Translations under genes and position numbers: made by a program
The notes under the pieces: generated by a model
Databases searched by the model: none
Told to the model about the DNA's origin: nothing
What the model saw: the letters and a program-made list of their open reading frames with translations, nothing else
Shown: piece after piece, positions 36,489 through 44,727 of the stretch
Numbering within the stretch: position 1 is the first letter of the stretch
Layout: the number at the start of each line of letters is the position of its first letter
Source of the DNA: Lysinibacillus_B sp031181585
Lineage (GTDB): Bacteria; Bacillota; Bacilli; Bacillales_A; Planococcaceae
Length of the DNA: 64,000 nucleotides
Assembly (NCBI RefSeq): GCF_047301505.1
Contig: NZ_CP154840.1
Location: 186,001-250,000 of the forward strand
Reading direction: 5' to 3'

Positions 36489-37475
36489 ATGGCAGTAATA
36501 AAGGCGGCCATCCTAGGATTTGGCACAGTAGGGCAAGGAATTTATCATATCTTAAATGAAAAGCGAGAAGCACTGCGGGAAAAGCTGGGCGTAGAATTAG
36601 AAGTGACGAAGATTTTAGTTCGGGATACTTCAAGCGAGCGGGTTCCAGGGACGAAACATTTATTGACAGATAATATCAATGAGGTATTTGCCGAGAAAGG
36701 CATGCAAGTAGTATTCGAGGCGATCGTTAATGAAGAGCCGGCATTTTCCTATTTAAAACAGGCAATAGAAAACAAATGCCATGTGGTGACAGCGAATAAA
36801 GTGATGTTTGCTAAAAGAGGGATGGAGCTTCAAGAGATGGCGAAACAAAATGGTGTATTTGTAGGGTATGAAGCAACGGTTGCCGGCGGGGTCCCTGTGA
36901 TTAAGACGTTGAAGAATATTCTCCTTGTTAATGATGTGAGCTGCATTCAGGGAATTTTAAATGGGACGACAAACTATATGCTAACAAAAATGCGTAAGGA
37001 AGGGTGGAACTTCGAGGAAGCATTGCTGGAAGCACAGCGTCTCGGCTATGCAGAAGCAGATCCGTTCAATGATATTTCAGGACAGGATGCGTTTAAAAAG
37101 TTAATGGTACTGTCTGATTTGGCCTTTGGTGAACAGCCAGACTGGTCAGAGGTCGAGGTAATTGGTATTGACACAATTTCGACAGAGGATGTGAAAAATG
37201 CCACAGAACACGGAATGCGATATCGGCATGTAGCGGAAGTGGAACGACAGGCAGGCGGTAAAATCGCAGGGAAGGTAGCGCCTATGCTTGTAGACAGGGA
37301 GCATCCTTTATTCCCAATTGATGATGTCTTTAATGCAGTAGCTATAGATACAAATTATATTGGCACATTAACAGTGACAGGTCCCGGAGCTGGTATGTAT
37401 CCGACTGCTTCTGTCATGGTAGAGGATTATGCAGAAATTATCGGTAAGCGCGCCGGATTTGTAGTGACGATTTAA
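36489..37475 (+). CDS. hom: homoserine dehydrogenase, short form without ACT domain
   Basis: 328 residues. NAD(P) site ILGFGTVGQGIYHI at the N terminus; GGVPVIKTLKNILLVNDV, IQGILNGTTNYMLTKM and LGYAEADPFNDISGQDAFKKL (catalytic Lys region) identify the enzyme, which reduces aspartate semialdehyde to homoserine for threonine and methionine. The protein ends right after GPGAGMYPTASVMVEDYAEI, so it lacks the C-terminal ACT regulatory domain of the about 430-residue Bacillus Hom, suggesting loss of threonine feedback. ATG 36489 is preceded by GGAGGAG. Confidence 0.93.
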   Translation: MAVIKAAILGFGTVGQGIYHILNEKREALREKLGVELEVTKILVRDTSSERVPGTKHLLTDNINEVFAEKGMQVVFEAIVNEEPAFSYLKQAIENKCHVVTANKVMFAKRGMELQEMAKQNGVFVGYEATVAGGVPVIKTLKNILLVNDVSCIQGILNGTTNYMLTKMRKEGWNFEEALLEAQRLGYAEADPFNDISGQDAFKKLMVLSDLAFGEQPDWSEVEVIGIDTISTEDVKNATEHGMRYRHVAEVERQAGGKIAGKVAPMLVDREHPLFPIDDVFNAVAIDTNYIGTLTVTGPGAGMYPTASVMVEDYAEIIGKRAGFVVTI

Positions 37476-37525
37476 TTTCTTTCAGCTAGCAGCCGCTAAA
37501 ATTTCTCTAAAGCGGTGAACTGAGG

Positions 37526-37573
37526 ACAGAGACACCTTTCTTGGCTCGGGCTGCTGAGGGTGTCTGTTGTTTT
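37526..37573 (+). terminator. first hairpin after hom
   Basis: ACAGAGACACC and GGGTGTCTGT around a 21-base loop, followed by TGTTTT. Confidence 0.55.
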
Positions 37574-37610
37574 GAATAGTTATAAAGATTCGGAACAGGC
37601 CATTAAAAGA

Positions 37611-37650
37611 AAATCGGACCATCCATTAGAAAAGGATGGTCCGATTTTTT
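37611..37650 (+). terminator. second, stronger hairpin after hom
   Basis: AAATCGGACCATCC/GGATGGTCCGATTT, 14-bp perfect stem, then T run. Confidence 0.93.
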
Positions 37651-37785
37651 CGTGTGCAGTAAATAGTACTATTCATCTAGAGTACAGTGCGAAGATACGT
37701 TTTATATCCAAGCCTTTCGCCTGCGCATAGCGTAGTTAAGCAGGCATGGCATCAGCTTTTTAGGCATGCTGGAAAGCAATGTCAG

Positions 37786-38016
37786 TTAGTCTTCATCTTT
37801 TACATCCACATCATCTGGAATAGGTGTACTCCGCCAAATTTCAATTTCCTCTTTAATGCGTTCGAGCTGCTCATGATACGCATCGAACTGCCTGCTATTA
37901 ATCAAGAACTGTTCTCCGTCATGGACGGCTTTAATGCGGCCATTGTAAATGTAATGCAGAATTTGATGCTCAGGCATGCCAATATCTTTAGCAGTCTCTT
38001 CCACTGTTTTATACAT
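37786..38016 (-). CDS. small helix-turn-helix (excisionase-like) DNA-binding protein
   Basis: 76 residues from ATG 38016. MYKTVEETAKDIGMPEHQIL, followed by HYIYNGRIKAVHDGEQFLI, is the MerR/excisionase-type winged helix (HTH_17): recognition helix, wing, then an acidic helical tail. GGGGG lies 8 bases upstream of the ATG; a TATAAT on the minus strand at 38058-38053 is the likely -10. Divergently transcribed from the MmpL exporter, so it might regulate it; not proven. Confidence 0.7.
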   Translation of the reverse strand: MYKTVEETAKDIGMPEHQILHYIYNGRIKAVHDGEQFLINSRQFDAYHEQLERIKEEIEIWRSTPIPDDVDVKDED

Positions 38017-38148
38017 TTTGATGACCCCCATTTCCAATATAATCTTGCCTTTATTATAACATGGGAATCGAAAAAAAAAGTTTATATTGAATTTATATTC
38101 GTCCGGTAAGATACAAAGTGGAATTTGAACAAGGAGGAGAAGAACACA

Positions 38149-40245
38149 GTGAAAAAGCTTTTATATCCAATAACTGACTGGGTTTCAACAAAGCGTGGGA
38201 TGTGGATTACAATCATTGGCTGGCTTGTACTGATGATCGGTCTAAGTGCGGGTCCGAAGCTGGGTGATCATAAAGTAACAAACTTCCAGTCACTTCCTGA
38301 AGAAGCGCAGTCTATTATTGCAGAAAATAAATCAGAGGAATTATTCCCAAATGACCAGGGAACTCCTGGTATACTAGTCTTCCATAATGAGGAAGGGAAT
38401 ATTGAACTGGATGAGGTCAAACAAGTATTAAATACTATTATTAATGAAGATATTGAGGGCATAGAAACAATTGTTGATATTTCAGCCATGCCGGAACAGG
38501 CATTAGCGGCATTCACCTCGGAGGACAAATCGACGATAATTGTGCCGATGAATTTAGAGGCGGACCTTGGTAACTCCGATTATTCGGAAATCAATGATAC
38601 AGCTTCCGAAATTGGAAACGAAGCAGCGAAAAATCTAGAGCTGGACTTCTACATTACCGGCCCAGCAGGTATTGCTGGTGATACGACAAAGCTCTTTGAA
38701 TCTGCAGACCTACAACTGCTATTTGCGACAATCGCCATTATTCTAGTGCTGTTGATTGTGATTTATCGTTCACCGCTGCTTGCATTCATTCCGTTGCTTG
38801 CAACAGTGATTGTCTACCAGGTCGTGAACCAGTCGGTAGCGCTGATGGGAGCAGGCGGGTTAGAGATCAACAACTCGACAACTTCCATTATGAGTATCCT
38901 GCTGTTTGCAGCCGTTATTGATTATTCATTGTTCGTATTCTCGCGTTATCGGGAAGAACTGAACCACTATGAAAGTAAATATGAGGCAATGAAGTATGCA
39001 ATGCGTGCAACAGGGGAGCCGGTCTTCTTTGCAGGCGGTACAGTCCTTGCAGCGATGCTCATTTTATTCTTTGCGGATTTCCGTGATTATCAGAACTTTG
39101 CACCAATCTTTGGCTTAGCGATGTTTATTATCATACTAGCCTCCATTACACTAGTACCTGCCCTGTTTACATTGTTTGGTCGTAAAGCATTCTGGCCGAA
39201 AGTACCGAAATACGGCGAACAAAAAGAAGTGAAGCATGGTATATGGGGAGGGGTTGCGAAGTTTGTCGTTAACAAGCCTGGTCTTTCAGGCGGACTGGTA
39301 GCCATCTTTATGTTGATTACGGCATTGAATGTCTTTAACCTGGATTTTGAATTTAATTCTGTGAAAAACTTTCCGGAAGATTTACCTTCAAGGGTAGGAT
39401 ATGAAATCGTAGAAGAAGAATTCAACAAAGGTGACCTGGCCCAAACAACAGTCATTCTTGATGGTGCAGAGGCACTTACAGAAGAGGAAATTCAAGCATT
39501 CACTAATAAGCTGATAAGCTATGAAGAAGTTAACTCGGCGACATTAGCTGCTGCAACAGACGATCAAACAGCAGCAAAGGTTAATATCTCTTTAACAATG
39601 AACCCTTATTCGTCAGAGGCGATTAATTTTATAGAAGATTTACGTGAAGACACAGATAGCAGTATGAAAGGGTTAGAAATCGAGGCAGACGTCTACTATA
39701 GCGGTACGACGGCTAAGTTAGCTGATGAGCGAGACATTAACAACGGAGATATTATCAAAATTGTTATTTTGGAAACGCTGCTGATCCTTGTATTACTGCT
39801 TGCCTTAACACGTTCAATCAAAATGCCGATTTATATGATGGCAACGATTTTAATCTCCTATGTTTCGGCTCTTGGCCTAGGATTATTCCTTGTAGATGTG
39901 CTGTTTGGGTATGATGCTGTAAGTACACGGGTACCAGTGTATGCGTTTATCTTCCTCGTAGCGCTGGGCATTGATTATAACATCATATTAGTATCACGCT
40001 TCATGGAAGAGCGTAAGAACAAGAAAGTGAAGGATGCATTAGAGGTGGCCATCCGTAATACAGGCGGCGTTATTTCATCCGCGGGCTTAATTTTAGCGGC
40101 TACTTTTGCCGCGCTTACGACGATGCCGATTGCAGACTTGTTTATTTTCGGCTTCATGGTAGCGGTTGGAATTCTGATTGATACCTTCCTTGTACGCGGT
40201 ATGCTGCTGCCATCGTTAATCCTATTTTTTGAAAAAGATAAATAA
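38149..40245 (+). CDS. MmpL/RND-family membrane exporter
   Basis: 698 residues, two homologous halves with about 12 helices. Each half has the family Asp-Tyr motif in helix 4: VIDYSLFVFSRYREE near residue 275 and GIDYNIILVSRFMEE near 615; large extracytoplasmic loops lie after helices 1 and 7. Uses the proton gradient to export lipids or hydrophobic compounds. Start GTG 38149 is preferred: AAGGAGG is 11 bases upstream and the earlier TTG at 38125 precedes that site. Followed at 31 bases by a two-component system, suggesting regulation of export by that system. Confidence 0.88.
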   Translation: MKKLLYPITDWVSTKRGMWITIIGWLVLMIGLSAGPKLGDHKVTNFQSLPEEAQSIIAENKSEELFPNDQGTPGILVFHNEEGNIELDEVKQVLNTIINEDIEGIETIVDISAMPEQALAAFTSEDKSTIIVPMNLEADLGNSDYSEINDTASEIGNEAAKNLELDFYITGPAGIAGDTTKLFESADLQLLFATIAIILVLLIVIYRSPLLAFIPLLATVIVYQVVNQSVALMGAGGLEINNSTTSIMSILLFAAVIDYSLFVFSRYREELNHYESKYEAMKYAMRATGEPVFFAGGTVLAAMLILFFADFRDYQNFAPIFGLAMFIIILASITLVPALFTLFGRKAFWPKVPKYGEQKEVKHGIWGGVAKFVVNKPGLSGGLVAIFMLITALNVFNLDFEFNSVKNFPEDLPSRVGYEIVEEEFNKGDLAQTTVILDGAEALTEEEIQAFTNKLISYEEVNSATLAAATDDQTAAKVNISLTMNPYSSEAINFIEDLREDTDSSMKGLEIEADVYYSGTTAKLADERDINNGDIIKIVILETLLILVLLLALTRSIKMPIYMMATILISYVSALGLGLFLVDVLFGYDAVSTRVPVYAFIFLVALGIDYNIILVSRFMEERKNKKVKDALEVAIRNTGGVISSAGLILAATFAALTTMPIADLFIFGFMVAVGILIDTFLVRGMLLPSLILFFEKDK

Positions 40246-40276
40246 ACCGCTCATACTCAGAGCGTGGAGGGATGAT

Positions 40277-40948
40277 ATGCGGATAATGGTCGTAGATGAT
40301 GATCAGGATATTTTACAGCTTGTTTCAATCCACCTGACACGTGAAGGGTATGAGGTAGAGCGGGCAAGTGATGCACAGCAGGCACTCGATTTACTTGAGG
40401 AGAAAGACGTAGACCTTGCAATAGTAGATGTGATGATGCCGGGGATGAACGGGTTTGAGCTTACAAAAACTCTTACAAAAGATCTTGACATCCCGGTTAT
40501 CCTTCTCACGGCAAAGGGACAGCTTGAGGATAAGGAAAAAGGTTTTATTGCCGGATCAGAAGATTATATTGTAAAGCCGTTTGAGCCAAAGGAGCTGCTA
40601 TTCCGTGTCGCTGTTGTGTTAAGAAGATTTGAGCGTTCTATGGAGGCTTTAATAGAAGTAGGTAACCTTAAAATCGACCGCAAAAACTTTGAGGTAGTAA
40701 TTAATCAGGAGACGATTATGCTGCCCATGAAGGAGTTTGAACTACTCAGCTTGTTGGCATCGAGGGCCCATAAAATAACCCAGCGTACGCTGTTGATTGA
40801 ACAAACATGGGGAGCTGATTATGAAGGTAGTGAAATGACGCTCAACACCCATATTAATCGTATTCGGGAACGTCTGAAGCGTTACGGGGCGACGGTTGAA
40901 ATATACACAGTACGAGGAATCGGCTACAAATTAGAGGCGAATAAATGA
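40277..40948 (+). CDS. OmpR-family response regulator
   Basis: 223 residues. Receiver acidic pocket VVDDDQDI, phospho-Asp in LAIVDVMMPGMNG, Thr/Lys in LLTAKGQ and IVKPFEPKEL; C-terminal winged helix with MTLNTHINRIRERL and YTVRGIGYKLE. GGAGG lies 7 bases before ATG 40277, rejecting a start inside mmpL. Overlaps the kinase gene by 4 bases (ATGA). Confidence 0.93.
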   Translation: MRIMVVDDDQDILQLVSIHLTREGYEVERASDAQQALDLLEEKDVDLAIVDVMMPGMNGFELTKTLTKDLDIPVILLTAKGQLEDKEKGFIAGSEDYIVKPFEPKELLFRVAVVLRRFERSMEALIEVGNLKIDRKNFEVVINQETIMLPMKEFELLSLLASRAHKITQRTLLIEQTWGADYEGSEMTLNTHINRIRERLKRYGATVEIYTVRGIGYKLEANK

Positions 40949-42330
40949 AAACATTGTATAGGCAGTTTATTAGTGCTACGATCGTCATCTTGGTATGTAG
41001 TGTAGGAATCGGCTTTGCCCTCGCTAATGTTGTGTACTTCACATTCACAAATGATAAGGTTGATAGGCAAAATGTAGAAATCGCACAAGAAGTCGTACGG
41101 ATTTTAGAGAATTTACATGGCTCCGAAGAAGAAATGAATGCGTACTTGTCTTCTATCGGAAAGCTGGGCTATCAGGTTTTTATTATAAATAAGGCCGGCG
41201 ACCGTGCGTATTTTGGAGAAGCCTTCTCAAATGATGAAATGCCTGAAGGAGTGCTTGACGACCTTTTAAATGGAGAAGTTTATCATGGGATGCAGAATTT
41301 TTCGGGCAGTTTTCTCATGATGAGCTACTTTTCGAACGATGTACAAAATACAGTAGGTGTACCATTTACTGTGGAAGGTGAGCAGTACGGTCTGTTTTTA
41401 AGGCCGAACAATAAAATGCTCTTTTCGGATATTCATACCGTACTTGCGGGCTTTGTAGCGGCTATCGCTATTGTCAGTATAAGCGGAGTTGTTTTGATGA
41501 CACGTCAGCTCATTCGCCCCATTACCCAGTTGACAGAGGCGACAAAAGCAGTCTCCAAAGAGAATTTCCATTATACACTCGATATTTCAAGAAAGGATGA
41601 AATCGGTCAGCTGGCTGAAAGCTTCAACCTCATGCAGCAACAGCTGGCGCATAATGATGAGGCTCGCAAGGCGTTTATCAGTAATGTTTCACATGACTTC
41701 CAGTCACCTCTTATGAATATTCAAGGTTATGCGGACTTGTTGAGGGGGGAGGAAGTTAGTGAAAAAGAACGGCTGGAATATTTGTCAATTATCGACCGGG
41801 AATCGAAGCGGCTATCGAAATTGACGAAGCAGCTCTTATTGATCACGTCACTCGATCAGGCGACATATCCATTGAAATGTAGGCAGCTTCGCGTTGATGA
41901 ACAAGTAAAGGAAATTATCAGGAAATACCGTTGGCGGCTGAGTGAGCAGGGAATTGAGCTTTCTTATAAAGTAGAAAAGGCGATCGCCTATGCGGACGAA
42001 GAACTGCTTGTCAATGTATGGGATAATCTATTATCAAATGCTATTAAATATAACAGTCCTGGAGGGAGTATTATTATTACATGCTGCCAAGGGGGCGATG
42101 GGCTGGAGGTAACATTTAAAGATACAGGCATCGGTATGTCACCGGAAGTACAGGAGCAGGTATTTGAGCGTTTTTTCCGCGTGGATGAAGCGCGGAAAAA
42201 GGATGGAACAGGGCTTGGCCTGGCAATCGTTAAGCAGGTCGTGACGATGCATGGGGGCATTATCAGACTGGAAAGTACGCTAGGTTTAGGCAGTACGTTT
42301 ACCGTTTGGCTTCCGATAGAGAGAAAATAA
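40945..42330 (+). CDS. sensor histidine kinase, partner of the MmpL-linked regulator
   Basis: 461 residues: TM helix about 10-30, extracytoplasmic sensor of some 140 residues, TM near 165-190, HAMP, HisKA with the phospho-His in FISNVSHDFQSPL, and HATPase_c (N box NLLSNAIKYNS, G1 DTGIGM, F box ERFFRVDE, G2 GTGLGLAIVKQ). All catalytic parts are intact. Forms an operon with the regulator and probably the exporter. Sensor ligand unknown. Confidence 0.93.
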   Translation: MKTLYRQFISATIVILVCSVGIGFALANVVYFTFTNDKVDRQNVEIAQEVVRILENLHGSEEEMNAYLSSIGKLGYQVFIINKAGDRAYFGEAFSNDEMPEGVLDDLLNGEVYHGMQNFSGSFLMMSYFSNDVQNTVGVPFTVEGEQYGLFLRPNNKMLFSDIHTVLAGFVAAIAIVSISGVVLMTRQLIRPITQLTEATKAVSKENFHYTLDISRKDEIGQLAESFNLMQQQLAHNDEARKAFISNVSHDFQSPLMNIQGYADLLRGEEVSEKERLEYLSIIDRESKRLSKLTKQLLLITSLDQATYPLKCRQLRVDEQVKEIIRKYRWRLSEQGIELSYKVEKAIAYADEELLVNVWDNLLSNAIKYNSPGGSIIITCCQGGDGLEVTFKDTGIGMSPEVQEQVFERFFRVDEARKKDGTGLGLAIVKQVVTMHGGIIRLESTLGLGSTFTVWLPIERK

Positions 42331-42344
42331 AGGGGATAAGGGAA

Positions 42345-42740
42345 ATGGAGAAGAAATGGTCGATTCGATTGATTCGATTTGCTGCAATCTTTGGTTTGTT
42401 CGGAACATTTTTAGGTTCTAAAATGAGCGGAGATATGGACTATTCATTACGTCCGATTCACGCACACATACTGTTGGTCGGCTGGCTTTCAGTATTTGCA
42501 TGGGGGATTTTCTATAAAGTTTATACAATTAAACATAAAATACTAGTAACAATTCAAAGTATACTGGCAATGGCCGGAGCCTTTGGACTGACATTCGGTA
42601 TGTGGATGTATAATTTAAATCCGTTCAACCTGAACGATACATTTGTTATGATTTGCTTCATAGTTGGTGGAACTTTACTGCTGCTAGCATTCACCCTGTT
42701 TATGATCATTACATTCTTTATCGAAAATCAAGAGAACTAA
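42345..42740 (+). CDS. four-helix membrane protein with a cytochrome-oxidase-like HAH motif
   Basis: 131 residues, four predicted helices. RPIHAHILLVGWLSVFAWG in helix 2 resembles the A/H-H-x2-LLGW element of heme-copper oxidase subunit I, and small homologues are often labelled cytochrome-c oxidase in Bacillales. It is far too short to be an oxidase; heme binding is speculative. The start follows AAGGGA; it is 14 bases after the kinase gene and probably in the same operon. Confidence 0.65.
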   Translation: MEKKWSIRLIRFAAIFGLFGTFLGSKMSGDMDYSLRPIHAHILLVGWLSVFAWGIFYKVYTIKHKILVTIQSILAMAGAFGLTFGMWMYNLNPFNLNDTFVMICFIVGGTLLLLAFTLFMIITFFIENQEN

Positions 42741-42747
42741 GAGAGTA

Positions 42748-42777
42748 GTCTGTCCGCAGGGACAGGCTTCTTTTTTT
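42748..42777 (+). terminator. terminator of the MmpL/two-component operon
   Basis: AGTCTGTCC, loop GCAG, GGACAGGCT, then CTTTTTTT. Confidence 0.88.
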
Positions 42778-42906
42778 AATAGTAAGGAGAGTAGTTAGTC
42801 ATTCGTCCTATCATAACTATATAAAAATAGGGATTTTCTTCTATATTTATAAAAAAGCTCCGTTCTCTTCCTTCACACGCTATAATCTTCATAAGGAGGC
42901 CTTATT

Positions 42907-43770
42907 ATGAAATCTTTACCATACATAATGGTGTTATTGGGTGCAGTGCTCTGGGGGACAACTGGGACCACGCAGACATTTCTGCAGGAGGGAATCTCTT
43001 CTTTTGCTGTTGCCTGTGTACGTTCCGGCATCGGTGGAGGTTTATTGCTGATCCTTGTTCTTATGATGAAAAAGATGACCTGGCGGACGTGGCCATGGAA
43101 ATGGAATATCCTTGCTGCACTTGCGATTGCCTTGTTCCAATGCTTGTTTTTTTCCTCAATCCGTTTTACAGGTGTAGCCATTGGAACTGTCGTGACGATT
43201 GGGAGTGCGCCTGTATTTTCTGGAATTCTCGAATGGGTTATTTGGAAAGTGAAACCCAGCCGTATATGGGCTGCAGCAACGAGCTTTTCGATCATCGGAT
43301 GTGCCCTTCTGTTTGTAAATCGGGGAGAGGCTATTATTGATCCTGCTGGCATTGGACTTGCCCTATGTGCAGGGCTTATGTTTGCTCTTTATACAAATGT
43401 CAGCAAGCAGCTAATGAAGCATGCAGAAACATTGCCTGCTGTGGCGATGACATTTTCAATATGCTCCGTTATATTGGCACCCATTGCTTTGATGGATGGG
43501 GTGTTATGGATAACAGATATCGGTAATCTTGTACCTATGCTCTATATGGGTATCATCACAACAAGCATCGCCTACCTGTTATTTTTAGCTGGACTCCGTT
43601 CTGTTAACTCTTCAGCAGCTGTCACATTAAGTTTAGCGGAGCCGCTGACCGCAGCACTTTTAGGTGTGCTGTTCCTCGGCGAGTATTTATCGTTAACTTC
43701 CTGGGCAGGAGTATTTCTAATACTAGGGGGAATTATCGTGATTACTTTTGGTAATCGGTTTGCTTCCTAG
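42907..43770 (+). CDS. EamA/DMT-family transporter
   Basis: 287 residues, ten hydrophobic helices in two EamA repeats: ILLGAVLWGTTGTTQTFL opens repeat 1, LCAGLMFALYTNVSKQLMKH opens repeat 2, and SAAVTLSLAEPLTAALLGVLFLGE closes it. Exporters of metabolites or amino acids; substrate unknown. Excellent site (AAGGAGG) upstream of ATG. Single gene. Confidence 0.85.
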   Translation: MKSLPYIMVLLGAVLWGTTGTTQTFLQEGISSFAVACVRSGIGGGLLLILVLMMKKMTWRTWPWKWNILAALAIALFQCLFFSSIRFTGVAIGTVVTIGSAPVFSGILEWVIWKVKPSRIWAAATSFSIIGCALLFVNRGEAIIDPAGIGLALCAGLMFALYTNVSKQLMKHAETLPAVAMTFSICSVILAPIALMDGVLWITDIGNLVPMLYMGIITTSIAYLLFLAGLRSVNSSAAVTLSLAEPLTAALLGVLFLGEYLSLTSWAGVFLILGGIIVITFGNRFAS

Positions 43771-43895
43771 AGGAGTTCCTTTATTTCTTCAAGCAGCACG
43801 CTGGTGTTTCTTAAGAAATTCTTCAGATTTGGGATAGAAAAAAACTCATTTTTGTGTTTTACGATAAGATTATAAGAAAAAGCAGTGAGGTGTTT

Positions 43896-44582
43896 ATGGT
43901 GAGCAAGCTAACTGTGCTCGTCACGGATGATGACAAGGATATTCGTGATGGAATAGAGATCTACCTGAGAAACGAAGGGTATCATGTGCTCAAGGCGGCG
44001 GATGGCAGCGAAGCGTTAGAGCTTTTGAAAAAGAACGAAGTCCATCTGATTATCCTTGACATCATGATGCCGAAAATGGACGGTATTACAGCAACATTTA
44101 AAATACGTGCAGAGCGTAACATCCCGATTCTTATGCTCAGTGCAAAAGCGGAAGATACAGATAAAATTCATGGATTGTCGGTTGGAGCAGACGATTATTT
44201 AACAAAACCATTCCATCCACTGGAATTGATGGCACGTGTGAAAAGCCAGCTCAGACGCTATACGGAGCTTGGTACGTACCGCCAGCAGGAGGAGGTATCA
44301 GGACTCACACTCCATCCAGAAGCAAAAGAGGTACGGGTGGATGGTGAACCTGTCAAGCTGACGCCGATCGAGTACAAAATTACGGAACTGCTGCTGAAAA
44401 ATGCAGGACGCGTGTTTTCCATCAATGAAATTTATGAGATCGTATGGAATGAGGAAGCATACAATGCGGAAAACATCGTAGCCGTGCATATCCGGAAAAT
44501 CCGTGAAAAGATCGAAGCCGATCCGAAAAATCCGCGTTATCTGAAGGTGGTGTGGGGCCTTGGATACAAGATTGAAAAATAA
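43896..44582 (+). CDS. OmpR-family response regulator (second system)
   Basis: 228 residues. VTDDDKDIRDGIEIYLRNEG receiver start, phospho-Asp in LIILDIMMPKMDG, LSAKAED and LTKPFHPLELMARV; winged helix with NIVAVHIRKIREKIE and YLKVVWGLGYKIEK, VanR/YycF-like. ATG 43896 (or the adjoining GTG at 43899) follows GAGGTG; the frame opens earlier but without a site. A tiny ORF overlaps its 3' end. Confidence 0.92.
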   Translation: MVSKLTVLVTDDDKDIRDGIEIYLRNEGYHVLKAADGSEALELLKKNEVHLIILDIMMPKMDGITATFKIRAERNIPILMLSAKAEDTDKIHGLSVGADDYLTKPFHPLELMARVKSQLRRYTELGTYRQQEEVSGLTLHPEAKEVRVDGEPVKLTPIEYKITELLLKNAGRVFSINEIYEIVWNEEAYNAENIVAVHIRKIREKIEADPKNPRYLKVVWGLGYKIEK

Positions 44583-44715
44583 AGTACTGCGTCTTTGTTC
44601 GACGTGCAGCCTGATTGCTGCAGCTGTAGGAATCGTATGCATCGGGGCATACGTTTGGAACTGGATTGATACGAATTTGATGGATACCATCAAGCTTTTA
44701 CGAAAGCTATTTTAG
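44572..44715 (+). CDS. 47-residue single-helix membrane protein between regulator and kinase
   Basis: TTG at 44572 overlaps the last 11 bases of the response-regulator gene in another frame. The product begins MKNKVLRLCSTCSLIAAAVG and has one hydrophobic helix (SLIAAAVGIVCIGAYVW), a basic N terminus and an amphipathic, Lys/Leu-rich tail. Its TAG stop is part of the kinase ribosome site (TAGGAGGA), a coupled arrangement. Small membrane proteins often modulate sensor kinases. No strong ribosome site of its own, so expression would rely on coupling. Confidence 0.5.
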   Translation: MKNKVLRLCSTCSLIAAAVGIVCIGAYVWNWIDTNLMDTIKLLRKLF

Positions 44716-44727
44716 GAGGAATAAAAA

